From positions 6,340,033-6,404,032 of the forward strand of contig CM076260.1 in assembly GCA_038380795.1 (NCBI GenBank): 64,000 bases of DNA, written 5' to 3'. The position numbers and the translations under genes are program-made. This document shows, piece by piece, positions 10,804 to 23,959 of the stretch. Under the pieces are notes generated by a model. That model was not told the origin of the DNA. It saw nothing but the letters and a program-made list of their open reading frames with translations, and made no database searches. How positions within the stretch are numbered: position 1 is the first letter of the stretch; each line of letters opens with the position of its first letter. The stretch is from Pyrocephalus nanus (taxonomy: Eukaryota; Chordata; Aves; Passeriformes; Tyrannidae).

Positions 10804-10975
10804 TCATCTTCATAACCCTCCTTGCATGTATTGGAGGTCACTGTCAGATCCCCACCAGAGCTCTCTCTTTTCCAGCCCTGCACCTTCAGCCTCCTTCCCC
10901 AGGCTGTGTGCTCCCATGCCCTGATCATCTTGATGGCCTTGGTCTGGACCTTCCCAGGTGCTGGACTTGGCATTT
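10804..10975 (-). mobile_element. Probable CR1 LINE internal fragment
   Basis: In reverse orientation it shows 'CATCTTCATAACCCTCCTTG' and 'ATCATCTTGATGGCCTTGG', which resemble the CR1 ORF2 segment for the 'WRALKMIR' region. It is diverged, and the two pieces may be separate insertions. It starts immediately at the tail of the plus-strand CR1. Confidence 0.55.
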
Positions 10976-11687
10976 GCCCTGGATGAAGTTCATAAATATC
11001 CTTGAAGTATCAAGTCAGAGAGAGTGACCATCCAGCAGGTGCCTTGTGGACTTGCCCTAGTGACAGGGACTTCTGCTTCACAGTGGTTTGGAAAGTATCT
11101 TCTAGGGCTTACCCACATCTTAGGGGAGAGAATATGCTTATTTGGGGTGCTGTGATGGCTGGAAGGTCAGTCAGTGATGTAGCTCAGTGATTTAACCAGG
11201 AACAACAGAACCAGTCTCACAAGGAAAACTGCACCACCCAGTGCCAAGGGGAGGAAAGTTAGTGGCTTGTGTGTCCTCCAGTACCCACAGTACTGACAGG
11301 ATGGAAGAGAAAATGTGTCCTTTCTTGCTGTTGAAGTCTAATTGGGTGCCTGGGTGAGATGTCCCTCAACACATGTTCTGTTTGCGCAGCCGTTCTGAGC
11401 AGTCAGGGGAAGATGCTTGTGCACGGCAACAGGCTGGGCTTTGGGTGGTCTGGACTTCTCTGTCCTGGCTTGCTGGTTGATTCCCCTTGTCCCCAGGTGC
11501 CCCTGGACTCAGCCAACCCTCAGAGATAGTTTAGTGTGGAGTATGTTTGGTCCAGGATCTTTTAATCACCTTAGTTTGCCGTGTGGGAGTCCTTTGGCCA
11601 ATGAGTGTGTCTGGAGATGGGCATCGCCTTTGGTAGAGACAAGGTGGAATAATGTTCTTCCCCATTTAATATCCAGGGAGTAACAGG
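10976..11687. other. Short intergenic stretch, nothing recognised
   Basis: About 700 bp of unique-looking sequence between CR1 copies. No exon, RNA gene or repeat was identified. Confidence 0.5.
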
Positions 11688-12234
11688 ATTTTTACAGGCC
11701 CTTGTGAGACCCCACCTGGGGTACTGTGTCCAGGTCTGGGGTCCTCAGAACAAGAAAAACATGGACCTATTGAAGTGGGTCCAGAGGAGGCCACGGAGAT
11801 GCTCAGAGGGCTGGAGCACCTCTGCTGTGGAGACAGGTTGAAAGAGTTGGGGTTGTTCAGCCTGGAGAACAGAAGGCTCTGGGGAGACCTTGGAGCCCCT
11901 TCCAGTAATTAAAGAGGGCTTATGAAAAAGAGAGACAGTGACTTTTTACAGAGGTAGATAGCAATAGGAGAGTGGGGAATGTTTTTAAACAGAGAGATGA
12001 GAGATTTAGATCAGATGTTAGGGAGAAATTCTTTACTGTGGGGGTGGTGAGGCACTGGCACATTTTCCTGAAGAAGATGTGGCTGCCCCATTCCTGGAAG
12101 TGTTCAAGGTCAGGTTGGATGGGGTTTGGAGCAACCTGGTCTAGTGGGTGGCATCCCTGCCCATGGCAGGGGGGTTGGAACAAGATGATCTTTAATGTCC
12201 CTTCCAACTCACACTATTCTATGATTCTATGATT
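11688..12234 (+). mobile_element. CR1 LINE, 547-bp 3' fragment
   Basis: One of the longer copies. It enters in the ORF2 C-terminal half ('GTGAGACCCCACCTGGGGTA', 'GTGGGTCCAGAGGAGGCC'), continues through 'TTCTTTACTGTGGGGGTGG' and the 3' UTR ('CCATGGCAGGGGGGTTGGAAC'), and ends in ATTCTATGATTCTATGATT. Frames are broken, so the protein is not intact. Confidence 0.95.
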
Positions 12235-15200
12235 AATGTGAAGCAAAACATATAGGAACATACCATTTGTTTTCTCTGGATGAAGACAAAGACCCCCTTG
12301 GCTCCTTTGACAGGAGCTCCCATTCTTCTCCAGCTTACCACAGCAGCAGTGCAGGGTCTCACCCTCACCATACAAAGGTCCCTTCCCCAGACCAGAGTAT
12401 TTATTCCCAGGACTTCCCCGCCCCAGGGCTGCTCATTCATCTCTTGCAGACAGAATGGAGCCTGTCACAAGAGCAGATGCAGAGCAGGCAGAGCTCCCCA
12501 TGAGACCCTTCACCACCAGAGATGATAAACAGATGGGGAAATCTGCTGGGAAATGCATTGACGTAAGGAGGTGAGAGGCTGGAGCTCTGTCCCCAAGGAG
12601 GTGGAAACACGCTGAGAAAGCAGAGCCCGGTGCACAATGGCTCTTTGATTCCCCTAGACGCTGCTAATGGACCATTTCCTCTCCCAGCCCTCCCTGTGGG
12701 TCAGAGATGTCTTGCCCTCGTGTTATCTCTCTCCCTGACTTCTCTCTGGGATTTCCTCTGACCCCCTTCAGCACACTGCTGGGTCATCCCAGGCTAGCAT
12801 CCCTCATAGCATCCCTCTGTCCCCAGAGCTGCTGTGGTCAAAGGCACTGCTCTTCAAAGGATAAACTGCTGCTGCAACGTGTGTGTATGCAGCATGGAGA
12901 AGCCTCAGCCTTCCCATCCAGTGGGAGAGTTGAGCTCAGGTACTCCTCCAGGACCTCAATCTGACCTGACAGCCCTCCTTGGAGGAGTTTCCACACCAAG
13001 GCTGCACCCCCCTGCATCAATCCTTCTTGGAAGGATGGAGCCATGTATGCAATTGCCATCCATACAGTTATTTGTACGTTCTACATGATATACCTCTCCC
13101 TTTCTCTCCAAAAATGAAATGGGGAATAGGGCCCCAAGGCAGCCCCCTCTTCCAGCCAGGAATCCAGCTGCCAGAAGAGCAAGGCCTTGGACCACCACAC
13201 TGGGCACAGGAGGGACAGGCATGTGCCCAAGAAATTCATCTCCACAGCACTGAGGTGCTGAGCTGGTCTTTACTATCCAATTTTAATTACCGGGACTGAA
13301 TTTTAATAGCGAAACTGTTCAATTCCACTTTACATCCCATCCCCCAGGCCAGGTCTCTCACATCAGAGTCCCTGATGTTGAGGCTACGGGTTCTTTTGGC
13401 TAATGCAGCAAAAATTCTTATTGGATTTAGAAACACAAGAAATGAGTTGCCCTGGGGAAGGGGAGGCAGAGGGCTGCCTGGGTTGCAGAGCTGCCAGGAG
13501 GCTCTGACAGCCAGACATATATTGCTGTTTATAATACTTAATAGCGAGCAACACTACAAAGTCCTTTCTTTATTCATTTCTCTCCCTAGCACTTCACAGC
13601 ATGCAATAACTTGGATTTATAAATTAAACATGCCCCTTGTTTTAATATATCATCCACTTCTTATTCCACAGTCCCATAATGGGATTTTTAATTGCCTGTC
13701 ATAGAATCGTGCATCCTCCTGGCAGCCTGGGAGTGTGAGTGCAACCATGAGCTCATTGGCCCATGTTGGTATTAAATGGTGCATTTAAATCTTCACATTA
13801 ACAAAAGCGAGGAACACGAGCGGGAATGTGGAACAGTCATCATTAAGGAGAATTGTTTTCTGTGGCAGAAAATGAGGAAAACCAGGCCAAAAATACAAAC
13901 AGATTTTTTTTTTTTGTCCTCAGAGGGAAAGGCATTGCACAGTGTTTTAATTATTGCTGGGTTTATTTTCAACTGATGCATATCCAACAGCTTGAACCCA
14001 GATTAGAGTCCAAAAGGCTAAGGCAGGGGGCTAGAAGACCCACTCCAAGGGTAGCCACACACACACATTATCTGGTGTTTAAGTTGGACCATCCAGCTCC
14101 AGGTCCCTGTCCTGCTGCATTCACTGCAGGACCTGTGGCCTTTTTTCCCTGCTTCTGTGCTTACCAGTGCTCAAGTCTGTGCTGCTGGTTCACTCAGTCC
14201 AGCCAAGATGCCCCTGCCAGAGCCTGGGAATCCCGGGAAGGACAGGACATCAAGGAGGGAGATGGAGAACAGGGCGTGGTTCTGATGTTCTGATGTGGTC
14301 TTCAGCCTTGGTGCACCCAGTGAGCACTGTGTGCTGCTCAGGTCTCTGCACCCCAGGATGGGCTGGAAAAGGGAGAGAAAAAGGCAGTTAAATGGTTAAC
14401 AGGGAAGGAGCCACTGCCCTAATGCAATTTAATGTGATTTCCTCTTGCAACACTCGAATATCTGTTCTTTGTAAGAGTTGGCTGTATATGAGAGGTTTTA
14501 TCACAGCTTCTTCTTCCTGGCAAAACAAAGTTAAATATTTCAACCTTTCTACTTTTTCATATCTTAATCTTTTTCAGTTAATTAACATCTTTGTCGAAGT
14601 GTAACCCTAAATAGGAGAGCTGGTCCAGCTGAGACCTTATCAGCATGGAGGCGAGTTGAATAATTACCTCCTCTGGCTTACACACAGCAGTCTTCATACT
14701 GCATCCTGGAAAGAGATTTGCTTCTGTTGGTGTTTTCCCAATGGCAGATTTCTCATCCCCATCCTTTGTGAATTGCCATCTCTCTTCCAATGCTGCTGTG
14801 CCATCACTAGGTAAGAGCTCCCTGGTGGGTACCGTGTGTTTGATATCGCTCCTGTAAAAGCCACAGTTTGTGCTGTTATTTATTGGATTTCATCTTGTTT
14901 CATTCAGGCTTTTTCTCCAATTTTTCCAGGTAATTTTGAATTCCCATCCAGTCCTCCCAGGTGCTTGCCATCCAGCACAACCCACATATTTGGAAGTGCG
15001 TTCCCTGGGCCATCACTTGAATCAGTAAATGAAAATACTGAACAGAATCACCTTTATGCCTGATCCAGGAGTACACTGCTCAAAATCTCCACCTTGTCTG
15101 GCTGAAAACTATCTGCAGTGACTCCAAGTGTATTTTATTCAATTGTTCCTATATTCACTTTCTCATATTTCCTTAATTTAAGAGAATTGTTAAAATGTCA

Positions 15201-18200
15201 GATGGGACTGTTTCGAAAGCTTTACCTAAATCATGGCACATTTCAGCTGCCCAAGAGGGAGCCTGAGCTGAACATTCTATGATTTGGGCAATTTATTTCT
15301 GACAAATTCACCTTTCTTCTTATCCCCATGTTCTCCTCTGGCTTCGTATCAACTGTTTGTTTAATAATTTGATCTGGGACTTTTCCAGGGCTCAGAGTTA
15401 GGCTCCTGGTATATAAATCCTACTTTTTAAAGGGAGATATTGTGCCTGAAGGTTTCTGCTCCATGGGACATTTCCCAGCCTGGAATGCCTGGGAAGAGCA
15501 TCACAGCTCCTTCCTCCACTCACCTCCCATGGGACCATCCTCCGGCTGTGCTGTCTCCATCTCCTCTGTCCCACCTAAACTGTCTCCAGATGTTTTTTTT
15601 CTGTTCCACGCCTTGGTTTGATTAACTAGTAATTGCAGTAAACCAGCTGATGACAAGGAACCTTTTTTGTGGTCCTTTTCTGAGTCATCCCTTGGTTACT
15701 TTCCTCCCTCTTTCTTCTTCTGACGTTTTCTGTTGCCTTCCCACCCTTCTTAGGTGAAACTCATTCAAGCCTTCCCTTGTGGTTTCGCAATGGGGTGGGT
15801 TTGGCTGTAAATATATAATGAGTTCTCATGGTTCCCACCTCCCTCTGTCCTGTGTTTGCAGCAGGACCTCTGGTGCTGGGGTCAGTGGTCATGCTTTCTG
15901 CCTTCCTCCTGGCAGGATAAACCACCCAGCGCCTTTAGGGCTTTTCCCTCCTGTGCTGGCCTCTCCTGCTTCCCCAGGAGCCATCCACAGCTTCCCCAGG
16001 TCTGCCAAAGTCACATGGCTTGGATCCAGCATCCCTCTGCCCCTGTTCTTGAATCTCCCTGTTTGTGAGAAAAATTCATTCTGCCACTTTGTGATCACTG
16101 TCCTGAAAATCATTCTCCCTCCAGTTCCCAGCTGGCTCCTCATGGTCGGAGTCTGATGTAGGTACTGTTTGTCCATCTGAGCTGAAATGTTGTCCCCAGC
16201 ATCCAAGGGACACAGAGGACTGGGCCTCTGCCTGTCTCATTTCCAGTTATGAGCAGTTAAAATAGCATCCCTTGCTTTCAGTGTTCTTGATAATTGGAAG
16301 AACCTCTTCTGCTTCCTCCTTGTGTCTCCTGCCATGACCACAACCCAGGCACCACTATGTGCCCTCCTGGCCCTGCTTTCCTTTCCTCTGCTCTTCCCAG
16401 ATTTCCTCCATAAGGACAGAAATAGGTTTCTGTGCTGTGCATTCACTGTGCATTATGTCATTCTTGTGGCTGTGTCTTAAGGATTCATGTTGTATTTATT
16501 TATGTCCTAGACTCTTGTGGGAGGTTGTACAGACATAGCAGACAATCCCTGTATTGCCCTTTTCCCTTTGTCGGGTTGCCCTGAGATCAGCACTGTAATT
16601 TCTCCAAGAAAACTGGATCCTCCCCCATATCCTGTAATTATGTACCTCTGCCCAGGGTGGGGGGCTCTCAGCTGGGGAAATTCAGCCAACAAATTCTTCA
16701 TTCCCAGCCAGAGGTGGCTGACCTGTCTCACGCTGCTCATCCCAGTGACCACACAGCTTGAAGGGTGAGTTTATTCGGGATGAGGACCATGCAGCTCCCA
16801 GGTTTGGTGTCCCATGAGCATCCAAGCCTAAGCACTGAGCCTTCTTCTTTTCCACTGCCACCCTGGGAGCCCTGAGCTCCTCTGAACCACACAGACACCA
16901 GAGGCTGGGGCTCACAGGTTTCATCTTCCACCCAAACCAGTAGGTTAAGCCAACCTGCATCACAAACAGGACACCTGGGATATAGGAGAGGGATATTTGA
17001 AGTAGAAATTTGGTTCTGAGATTGGCCTCAAACAGTTCAGAAAAATATTATAATCAACTGTGAGATGTCTCTGCAGATGTTGCTGGCTGGAGCAAGAGAC
17101 TCTTGCAAGTATCCTTTCTCTGGTCTTATTCTGCTATGCAAGAGTTTATTTACTGTACATTGCAAAATAGAGCCCTTCCCCCCTCCCCATTTGGAGTGGA
17201 ACAAACAATGCTATGTCTCTCCTGCCACTGCAGTATTAGAAAAAAGTGGGTCATGCATATAATTCTGCAGAGGGAAACAAAAGGCCATTCTGCCCCTCTT
17301 GGATCTTGTATTTATGGATTCTGTGGCACATTATGGTAATTCTTGCTCGAATCCAGCATATAATTAATAGCTAATAATTTGTCTGTGGCATTTTTACATG
17401 CAGATATAGGGAGAGATTCATGACACTGTGGACAGGACAGTAAAATATGACTGACACATCAAACTGCTTGCAGACTTTCCAAGGCACCAGATTCCCATCT
17501 CCACTTTGCCTTCTGGCTTTTCACACACTTGTATGTGAAAAAAATTCTCTCATTTTAGAGAGTGTTGTTGATGTCTGCATGCAAAGCTGGGTGGTTGATG
17601 AATTTATTAGAATTACCATGTCGACATCTGTTCTGGACTCACAGAGGGGTCATTTCAGGAAGGTGGTAAATTGTGGGGACACGGGAATATGCTCACACAT
17701 AGTTGCTTATAGGCTGTACATGTTGATGTACAAAGTGGAAAAAATCAGCTTTGGCTTGATGGATAGGCTGAAATTACCAGAAACAAAAACTGATGTAAAT
17801 ATATTGATTTCTGACAAATTTTCATGTTTATTTGTGCTTTTCTGTGCATTTAGCCAAGTATTATCTATTCTATATGTACTCAGTGACTCATTGCAGTAAG
17901 AGCAACCTCAGGCTGGAGATGAAAATAAAATAAACAGAAAAATCCCTAGAAAACTGTTTCCATGGCTGTGACTGAGAACAGAAGTGTTCCTGCTTTGCTG
18001 AGGTCAGGATGTGACATAAACGCCTCCCCTCCCAGCAAAGCTGAAGCAAAGAAGGTGATGAAGCAAAAATCACTCCCATTATCACTCTGGGATTATCAGA
18101 CATAATCCTGTGGGGTGAGATGAGGTCTCAGGGAATAAACCTTGTCCTCTAAGTGTGTCCATCTCTGCAGGCTGCTGCATTTCCCTGGCAAATCTGGGGT

Positions 18201-18446
18201 AACATATGGTCGAGGAAATCAGAGCTACAGACCCCCCTCTGACTTCCCGAGGCACACACACAGCTCTGCGTCATTACATGTCACCTAAACACTAAATATC
18301 TGCTGCACCTTTTTTGTTTGTGGCTTTAATTTTCAAATAACAGCCAATTAAGGCTGTGGGGCTGCCTTTCCCCATGTCAGCATCTCCTGGTACAGCAGTG
18401 CCCCTATACACCTTACCTGGGAAAGCCCTATGTGTATTATTTATAT
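12235..18446. other. Intergenic stretch without a recognisable gene
   Basis: About 6.2 kb with no transposon that I recognise and no supported exon. The AT-rich block at 13270-13960 is listed separately as a possible regulatory element. The longest frames (105-146 codons) have no protein features. Confidence 0.6.
13270..13960. promoter_or_regulatory. Candidate non-coding regulatory block (homeodomain-type TAAT cores)
   Basis: An AT-rich block with many TAAT/ATTA cores, for example TTTTAATTACC, TTAATAGCGAGC, AATTAAACATG and TTTTTAATTGCC. These are interspersed with isolated CpGs (AATAGCGAAAC, AAAGCGAGG, ACACGAGCGGG) that have survived in CpG-poor DNA. It is free of transposons and codes for nothing obvious. 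This texture is common in conserved vertebrate enhancers, but conservation cannot be seen from one genome. Confidence 0.25.
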
Positions 18447-18630
18447 AATCATGGGATGGTTCGGAAAGATCATGTAATTCCAACCCCCTGCCATGGGCAG
18501 GGACACCTTCCACTAGGCCAGGTTGCTCAAAGCCCCATCCAACCTGTCGGTGAACACTTCCAGGGATGGGACATCCCCAATTTTTTGGGCAACCTGTTCC
18601 AGTGTCTGACTATTTCTCCTCACAGACGCT
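18447..18630 (-). mobile_element. CR1 LINE, 3' fragment
   Basis: Reverse complement of the CR1 end: 'AATCATGGGATGG' tail, 'CCCCCTGCCATGGGCAGGG', 'AAAGCCCCATCCAACCTG', then 'AACCTGTTCCAGTGTCTGAC' of the ORF2 tail, where it is truncated. Confidence 0.92.
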
Positions 18631-19673
18631 CCAGTTGTGTGACTCAAGGCACCAGAAGGAATTGTAGAATAATTAAAAGCACCAGCATTAGAGCTGACAT
18701 CACTCTACAGCATTCAGAAGGATTTTCAGCAGTGTGGGGCAAGTTTGCTCCTACTGACCTGGACAGCAAAACAGAGGGACTGCACTGGGAATGATGGCTA
18801 CAGCGTTCCTGCTCCTGGAGAACCATGACAAGCACATCCAGCTTCCCTGCCACCCCCTGTTACACATGGGACTGGGGGATGGAGGTCCTTGGGATTGCCA
18901 GGGAGGGCAGGAGGTGTGTGGGGCTGCGGTGAGGAGGAATGGCCAGACCCTGCATACCCTGCCCTGGGAGGGGAGAGAACAGTTTGGCTCTGCTGCTCTG
19001 ATTAAACAGACCCTTTAATATGCTGGCACTAAAACAAGCATTTTGGCATGCTAATGCACCTGCTTTCTGGGCTTAGGCAAACAATTTGACATTCCCTGTT
19101 TCTCGCCTGCTGTATGCCCAGTTCCTTCCTTGCTGGTTTTGCTCCTACAGTAGCTGCTTCACTCTAGATGAAAAGAAAGAAAAATGTGAGTAGAAAAGAA
19201 GGGGGGGTGAGGCACACACACATTTCATTTTTATGGGCCTTTTGCTGCATTTCATCTTTCATTTAAACACACCGGTGACATTTGCGCGTTTCCCAAAATG
19301 CCACCTAGGAAAGAAAACAAATTAGGAAAGAGCTTGACATAAAAAGTGAGGCGTCCTTCAACAGGACTGGCTGGGGATGAGCAAGGCAGGCTGCAGGCAC
19401 AGGCAGCCCTCTGTTCTGAGCCTTCCCTGGATCTCTGGGTTGCAGTGTCGAGATGCACCAGCTTGATGGGGCAAATCAAAGCTGCTCCTGCCCCTCAGTT
19501 TTGTCTTATGTGACCCAGCTGCCACTTGGAAGCAAAGCTGATGTCTGGAAAGGAGGAAACATTCATGCAGGGAAGTGCTCTCCCGCCTCTTCCAGCTGTG
19601 CTTGCTCTGTGTGCTCTTCCTCCGACAATTTAATGACTTGCCCTTTCGAGGAAACTGCAGAAGGCATAGAGGA

Positions 19674-19715
19674 GACAACAACAATAATAATGATGATGAT
19701 GATGATAATGATGAA
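19674..19715. repeat. (ACA/ATA/ATG)n trinucleotide microsatellite
   Basis: ACA units shade into AATAAT and then GATGAT units, about 42 bp. It produces Asn/Asp, Ile/Met and His/Tyr runs in overlapping frames. Confidence 0.9.
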
Positions 19716-20518
19716 GAGAGTGCTGGGATGCAGATTGCTCCTGGTTCTGGGAAGCTCCCTGGGCCAGGCACACCGAGGCAACAGGAACAGGCTGGTGATT
19801 TATTTTACCCTTCAGACACAAGAGCTTTGGAGCTAATAACACCCATCCTTCACCAAGGAACTTCTGTTTAGAACCTTAATTTGGGTGATTGATGGTCTCT
19901 GCTGGGAACAAAACATCTCTGCACTTGTAGCTGACAGGTTTGTTACAGGGAGGCAGGACCACCCTTCTCATTCCCTTTATGATATATGATTTTAGACCTG
20001 CTCTGGCAGGTTGGGTGTGCAGCTTAGCCCATACAGGCCATCAGCCCTCTATTCCCTAACCCTGGATGAAGCCCTTACTCATCATTTGTGTGTGCCCTTC
20101 CTGGGGGAAGGGGTGGGATGCTCCACAAGTACCCATCTGCCCTGAGCACAGCCCTGGGCTCTCTGGTTCCAGACCAGCTCTGGAGCTGACCTGTTTCATG
20201 CTCTTGGGCAAATCCCTGCCACGGGGATAATCATGCCTGATGCCAGTCTCCAAGGGGAGCACAGAAGCTTCATTAGCTGATGTTTAGGAAAGGCTTTGAG
20301 CAGGAAAAGCGTATTCAGCGTTAAAAATGAATGAACATCAGTAATGTCAAAAATGTGTGTGATACAGAGGGAGAGAAAGACAATATTGGAGGACAAAATG
20401 CTCAGGGAGCCGGGAGCTGGCCCAGACGGAGCCACAGCTTTTCTGGTGCCCAGGCAGAGGGCATGGCTGTAGCCCTGGCCGTGGCACAGTGTCCTTCAGG
20501 GACAAGTGGCCCAAATGG

Positions 20519-20579
20519 CTTGTCCCACCTTGTCCTGGCAGGTGGGACAAGGATATTTCCACGGAGCAGTGGAAATATC
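20519..20579. other. Two adjacent perfect hairpins
   Basis: Stem 1 pairs CTTGTCCCACCT (20519-20530) with AGGTGGGACAAG (20540-20551), 12 bp with a 9-nt loop. Stem 2 pairs GATATTTCCAC (20552-20562) with GTGGAAATATC (20569-20579), 11 bp with a 6-nt loop. The stems abut with no gap. The structure could be a small structured RNA, a transposon remnant or coincidence; I recognise no family. Confidence 0.55.
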
Positions 20580-23500
20580 TCAGCACTCTCCTGCGGAGTA
20601 GCAAGCAGGAGATAAGCCAGTACCACTGTCCTTCCGTCACCCCCTCATCCCAGTCCTCAGACTTGCTGGGCTGAAGACACCTCCCTTCCCCTCAGAACTG
20701 GGTGGTCCAGGAAACATCTTATGCTTCCTTCCCCACCTCTGCCCAGTTTTATACCTCCAAGGCCACACTGAGGAATGACAGTCATAAAACAACACCAGAC
20801 ACCTTGAAATGGGAATACGAGCCTCTGCCTACCATGTTCATCAAGCAGATTTGCTTATGCAGGTTTTGTAGCAAAACTACCAAGCATTCGGCAGGTCTCT
20901 TACAAGGAGCAGCCCCAAAAAGCCTTATTCTTCCTCCCATTTCTTCTAGGATCGAACATCAACCTTGGTCCAAACCAAGAGGCTGCACTTTCCTTGGCTA
21001 CCAGAGCAGTTCAGTGTGGAGACCTCACCACAGGGATGCTTTTGTTGACGATAGCTCAGGGTTTGCCATGTGAAAAGACACGGAAAGGAGGATGTTTCCT
21101 ACAGCCATGAGCCTGAGCTCAGCTGCGACTCGAGGCAAACCTGCTGACTCACATGGTTTCCTGATGCTCTTTAGGGTCCATCTCACGCTGCAAGGAACCT
21201 GCTGGCACCACTCTCCAGAGCACTGCTCCATGGAGCTCCTCCTGTCTCTCCCAGGCAGCTCAGTTCTTGGCCAGCAGGAGCACAGAGGCTCTCTCTGCAA
21301 CTCCGGATTTCCCAAAGGCTTCGATGGGAAAGGACCTTTATAACCCTTCTCTTCCCAGCCCTCTAGCAAAAAATGTCCTTTATCTCATGTGTATTGCTTC
21401 AATATCTCCCTTGTGATGTGGTTCTGTGAGAGAGAAGGAAATGTCCTTTGGTCTCAGTAGCCAGGTGAAGGTGCAGCTCTCATGGACACATGCTAAAAGT
21501 ACACTGTGCCTCGTGCTCCCGGGGAAATGAGGACACTTCCTACTCCCTCCCTGAGGAGCACAGCTGAACTGCTTGCAGTGAAAGTACTGCCAAGCTTTCC
21601 AGATGAACCACATGTCACTTCCCACGTCCCTGGAGTAGCAGCTCTGACATTGAGTTAACAAGTGCTGCCAGAGTGCCAGGAGCAATCCCCCTTTTGGATA
21701 TTTTTCCAAACAGAATCCTAGCTCTGAGCCCCTTTAACTGGTGACCCACTGTTGCTGCAGGGCAGTGAGGCAGAGAAAACTGTGTGAGAAGCAGGACAAT
21801 TATAGTAGGGACCAGGAGAACCTTTGGAGCAAGACCTATGTTTCACATTGCACTGAGTGCCCACAGCAGTGGGATCTTGGTTGGTACTATAGGATCCAGG
21901 GAGGAATGAGCACAAAGTGCAGCAGGACAAGGTTGTGCTGTAATCAGAATTTCTGCTCAGTAGCAGCTTTCCCATTACCAGCACTGGGTGCAGCCTTACA
22001 CAACCATAACTTTCCCAGCCAGCCCCCTCCTTTTCTAAGGGAAGGGGAAGGAAGGGAAAGGGAGTGAAAACTGTTTTATATTTCTCATTTATGAGAGGAT
22101 TCAGAAGATGGATGTTGGCCATGGGGCTTCAAAGGCATGTCTTCAGATTTCTTCTTTATGATAAATATCATGTGTGGCTCTTGGCAGATAAAAAACTTAG
22201 ACTCTTTTGGAACATCTAGTTTGATTTCTTGTTTGACACAGAATTGTAAGATGTAACCAGCTCCTCCTGTTGAGTCCAACAGCTTGTGTTTGACTAAAGC
22301 ACAGATTTCCCATCTGTTCTTTGGTCTCAGTCCTTTTTGCTGCAACATTGCACTGTGAGCTGGTACAGATGATCCCCCTAAATCCCTCAAATCTTTTTCT
22401 AGACACAGTGAGTCCCAATTCTTTAGGCACTGACTGTTTTTCTTATTCTCCTGCATGTCCCACTGCAAGGAACAATATTCATTCTACACCACTGGAAGAG
22501 ATACAGGCCACTGTACTACTGCTCTGTCATTGATCTTTCTGATTATCCCACCAGTCTTTCTGCAATCCTCAGCTTTTAACAGCAATTATATTTGTTTTTC
22601 CCTCTAACTAGTGGCAGAGTTGAACAGCACTGGAATTAGCAGCTGTCTCCAGTTTCCAGTTAAGGAAACCAAGTATTTTATTTTGCCTGGAGCTATCTGC
22701 ACCATTTCAGGCTAACTGGGTCACTCCTTCTGGTAGGCCTGTATTGTTCTACACCCAGTGAGGCTTTGACACATGGACTCCTGCCCTACAGCAGCCCCTC
22801 CATGGGAAGAGCTCAAGCAGAGCCCATCTTTAAAAGAAAAAGGGAAGGAAGTTGCTGGGAGCAACACAACAGAAGGACATGGAAAATCTTGGGCTTTGGC
22901 TTAGTGTAAGACTTCACTGTCCTACAGCCTCTCTTGCCCTTTTGGAAAGCTGGCACGTTGTTCCCTAAAACCAGCACAGTGGTGCCTTCATGTCTCAGCA
23001 AGGAGGTGAGGGAAGGTAAGAGGGCTGACAATGCCAGAGCTGACCAGAAAGCTCCGTTTCCTTGATATTAATCTGGGATTTGCGGAGTTATTTTCATGTG
23101 GGGTTAGAAGGAAACCTCCAACAACATTAATGGAACCAAAATCCTGCAGTTTTGTTTTGGAAACAGAGAATTTTCTGAAGATGAATATGGCTTCCAAGAC
23201 ACCTGACAGCTTTTGGACAAAAATAACAGGATTCCCAGGGGGTTTAGGGCTGCTCAGGGGAGGGGGAGCTGCCAAAACAGACCATGGCAGATGCCTCCAT
23301 TCAATACAACAGGTACATGAAGACTTGTTACCAGTTGCTGGGTTTGTTATTCGAATTTGACATAAGATTTTGAAGGAGGTCAGTGATGGAGGTCATTAAG
23401 AGGGGAAGGAAAGCTGATAGGGAAAAGAATAACTGATTTCATACCCCTCAGGGGCATTTATTGAGGCCCACCTGAGTGATGGGTGAATCATGATGCCAGC

Positions 23501-23843
23501 AGAGCACATAAGACAAGGCTGGGAATAAGACTTATATGGATGAACAAACATTTCTTTCCAATGTGGTTTTTCCCTTTCATTCATGGGCAGCACCCTGCAC
23601 CCCTGAAATACTCCTTTACATCACTCCCACTCTTGCTGAGGGGTCTCTGAGACGTGAAATGTTCCAATCATCCAACACATGGGAAGGAGCTGCCGTGAGA
23701 CAAACTCCAAATCCACCACCCCTGCCTCTGCTTCCCCACGCCGCAGGCGCTTGTTGTGCACAAGCCAGCGTATCCCAAAGCTACTTTGAGCCTGGGGGAC
23801 TCTGCTAGGAGTAAATGTGACTGGTTAAATAGTGTCAGGTTAA

Positions 23844-23959
23844 ATCCTCCAAAGATTTTAGTCTCCCATAGCTTGGCCCTTTACATGGCATCAAGCAGCT
23901 TCCTTGTGCAGCCTTCACCCTGTCCCACCCTGCCCAAGCTGGATGAGTAATGATAAAAC
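23844..23959 (+). repeat. Local direct repeat, copy A
   Basis: About 116 bp, running from 'ATCCTCCAAAGATTTTAG' to 'GGATGAGTAATGATAAAAC', roughly 80-85% identical by eye to the segment at 24532-24648. Just upstream, GTGACTGGTTAAA at 23818 recurs at 23982, so the locus has more than one layer of duplication. No coding potential. Confidence 0.8.

Larger units (their letters stand above)
18631..23843. other. Intergenic stretch without a recognisable gene
   Basis: About 5.2 kb, unique-looking, holding the trinucleotide repeat at 19674-19715 and the double hairpin at 20519-20579. No exon or RNA gene of a known class is supported. Confidence 0.55.
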
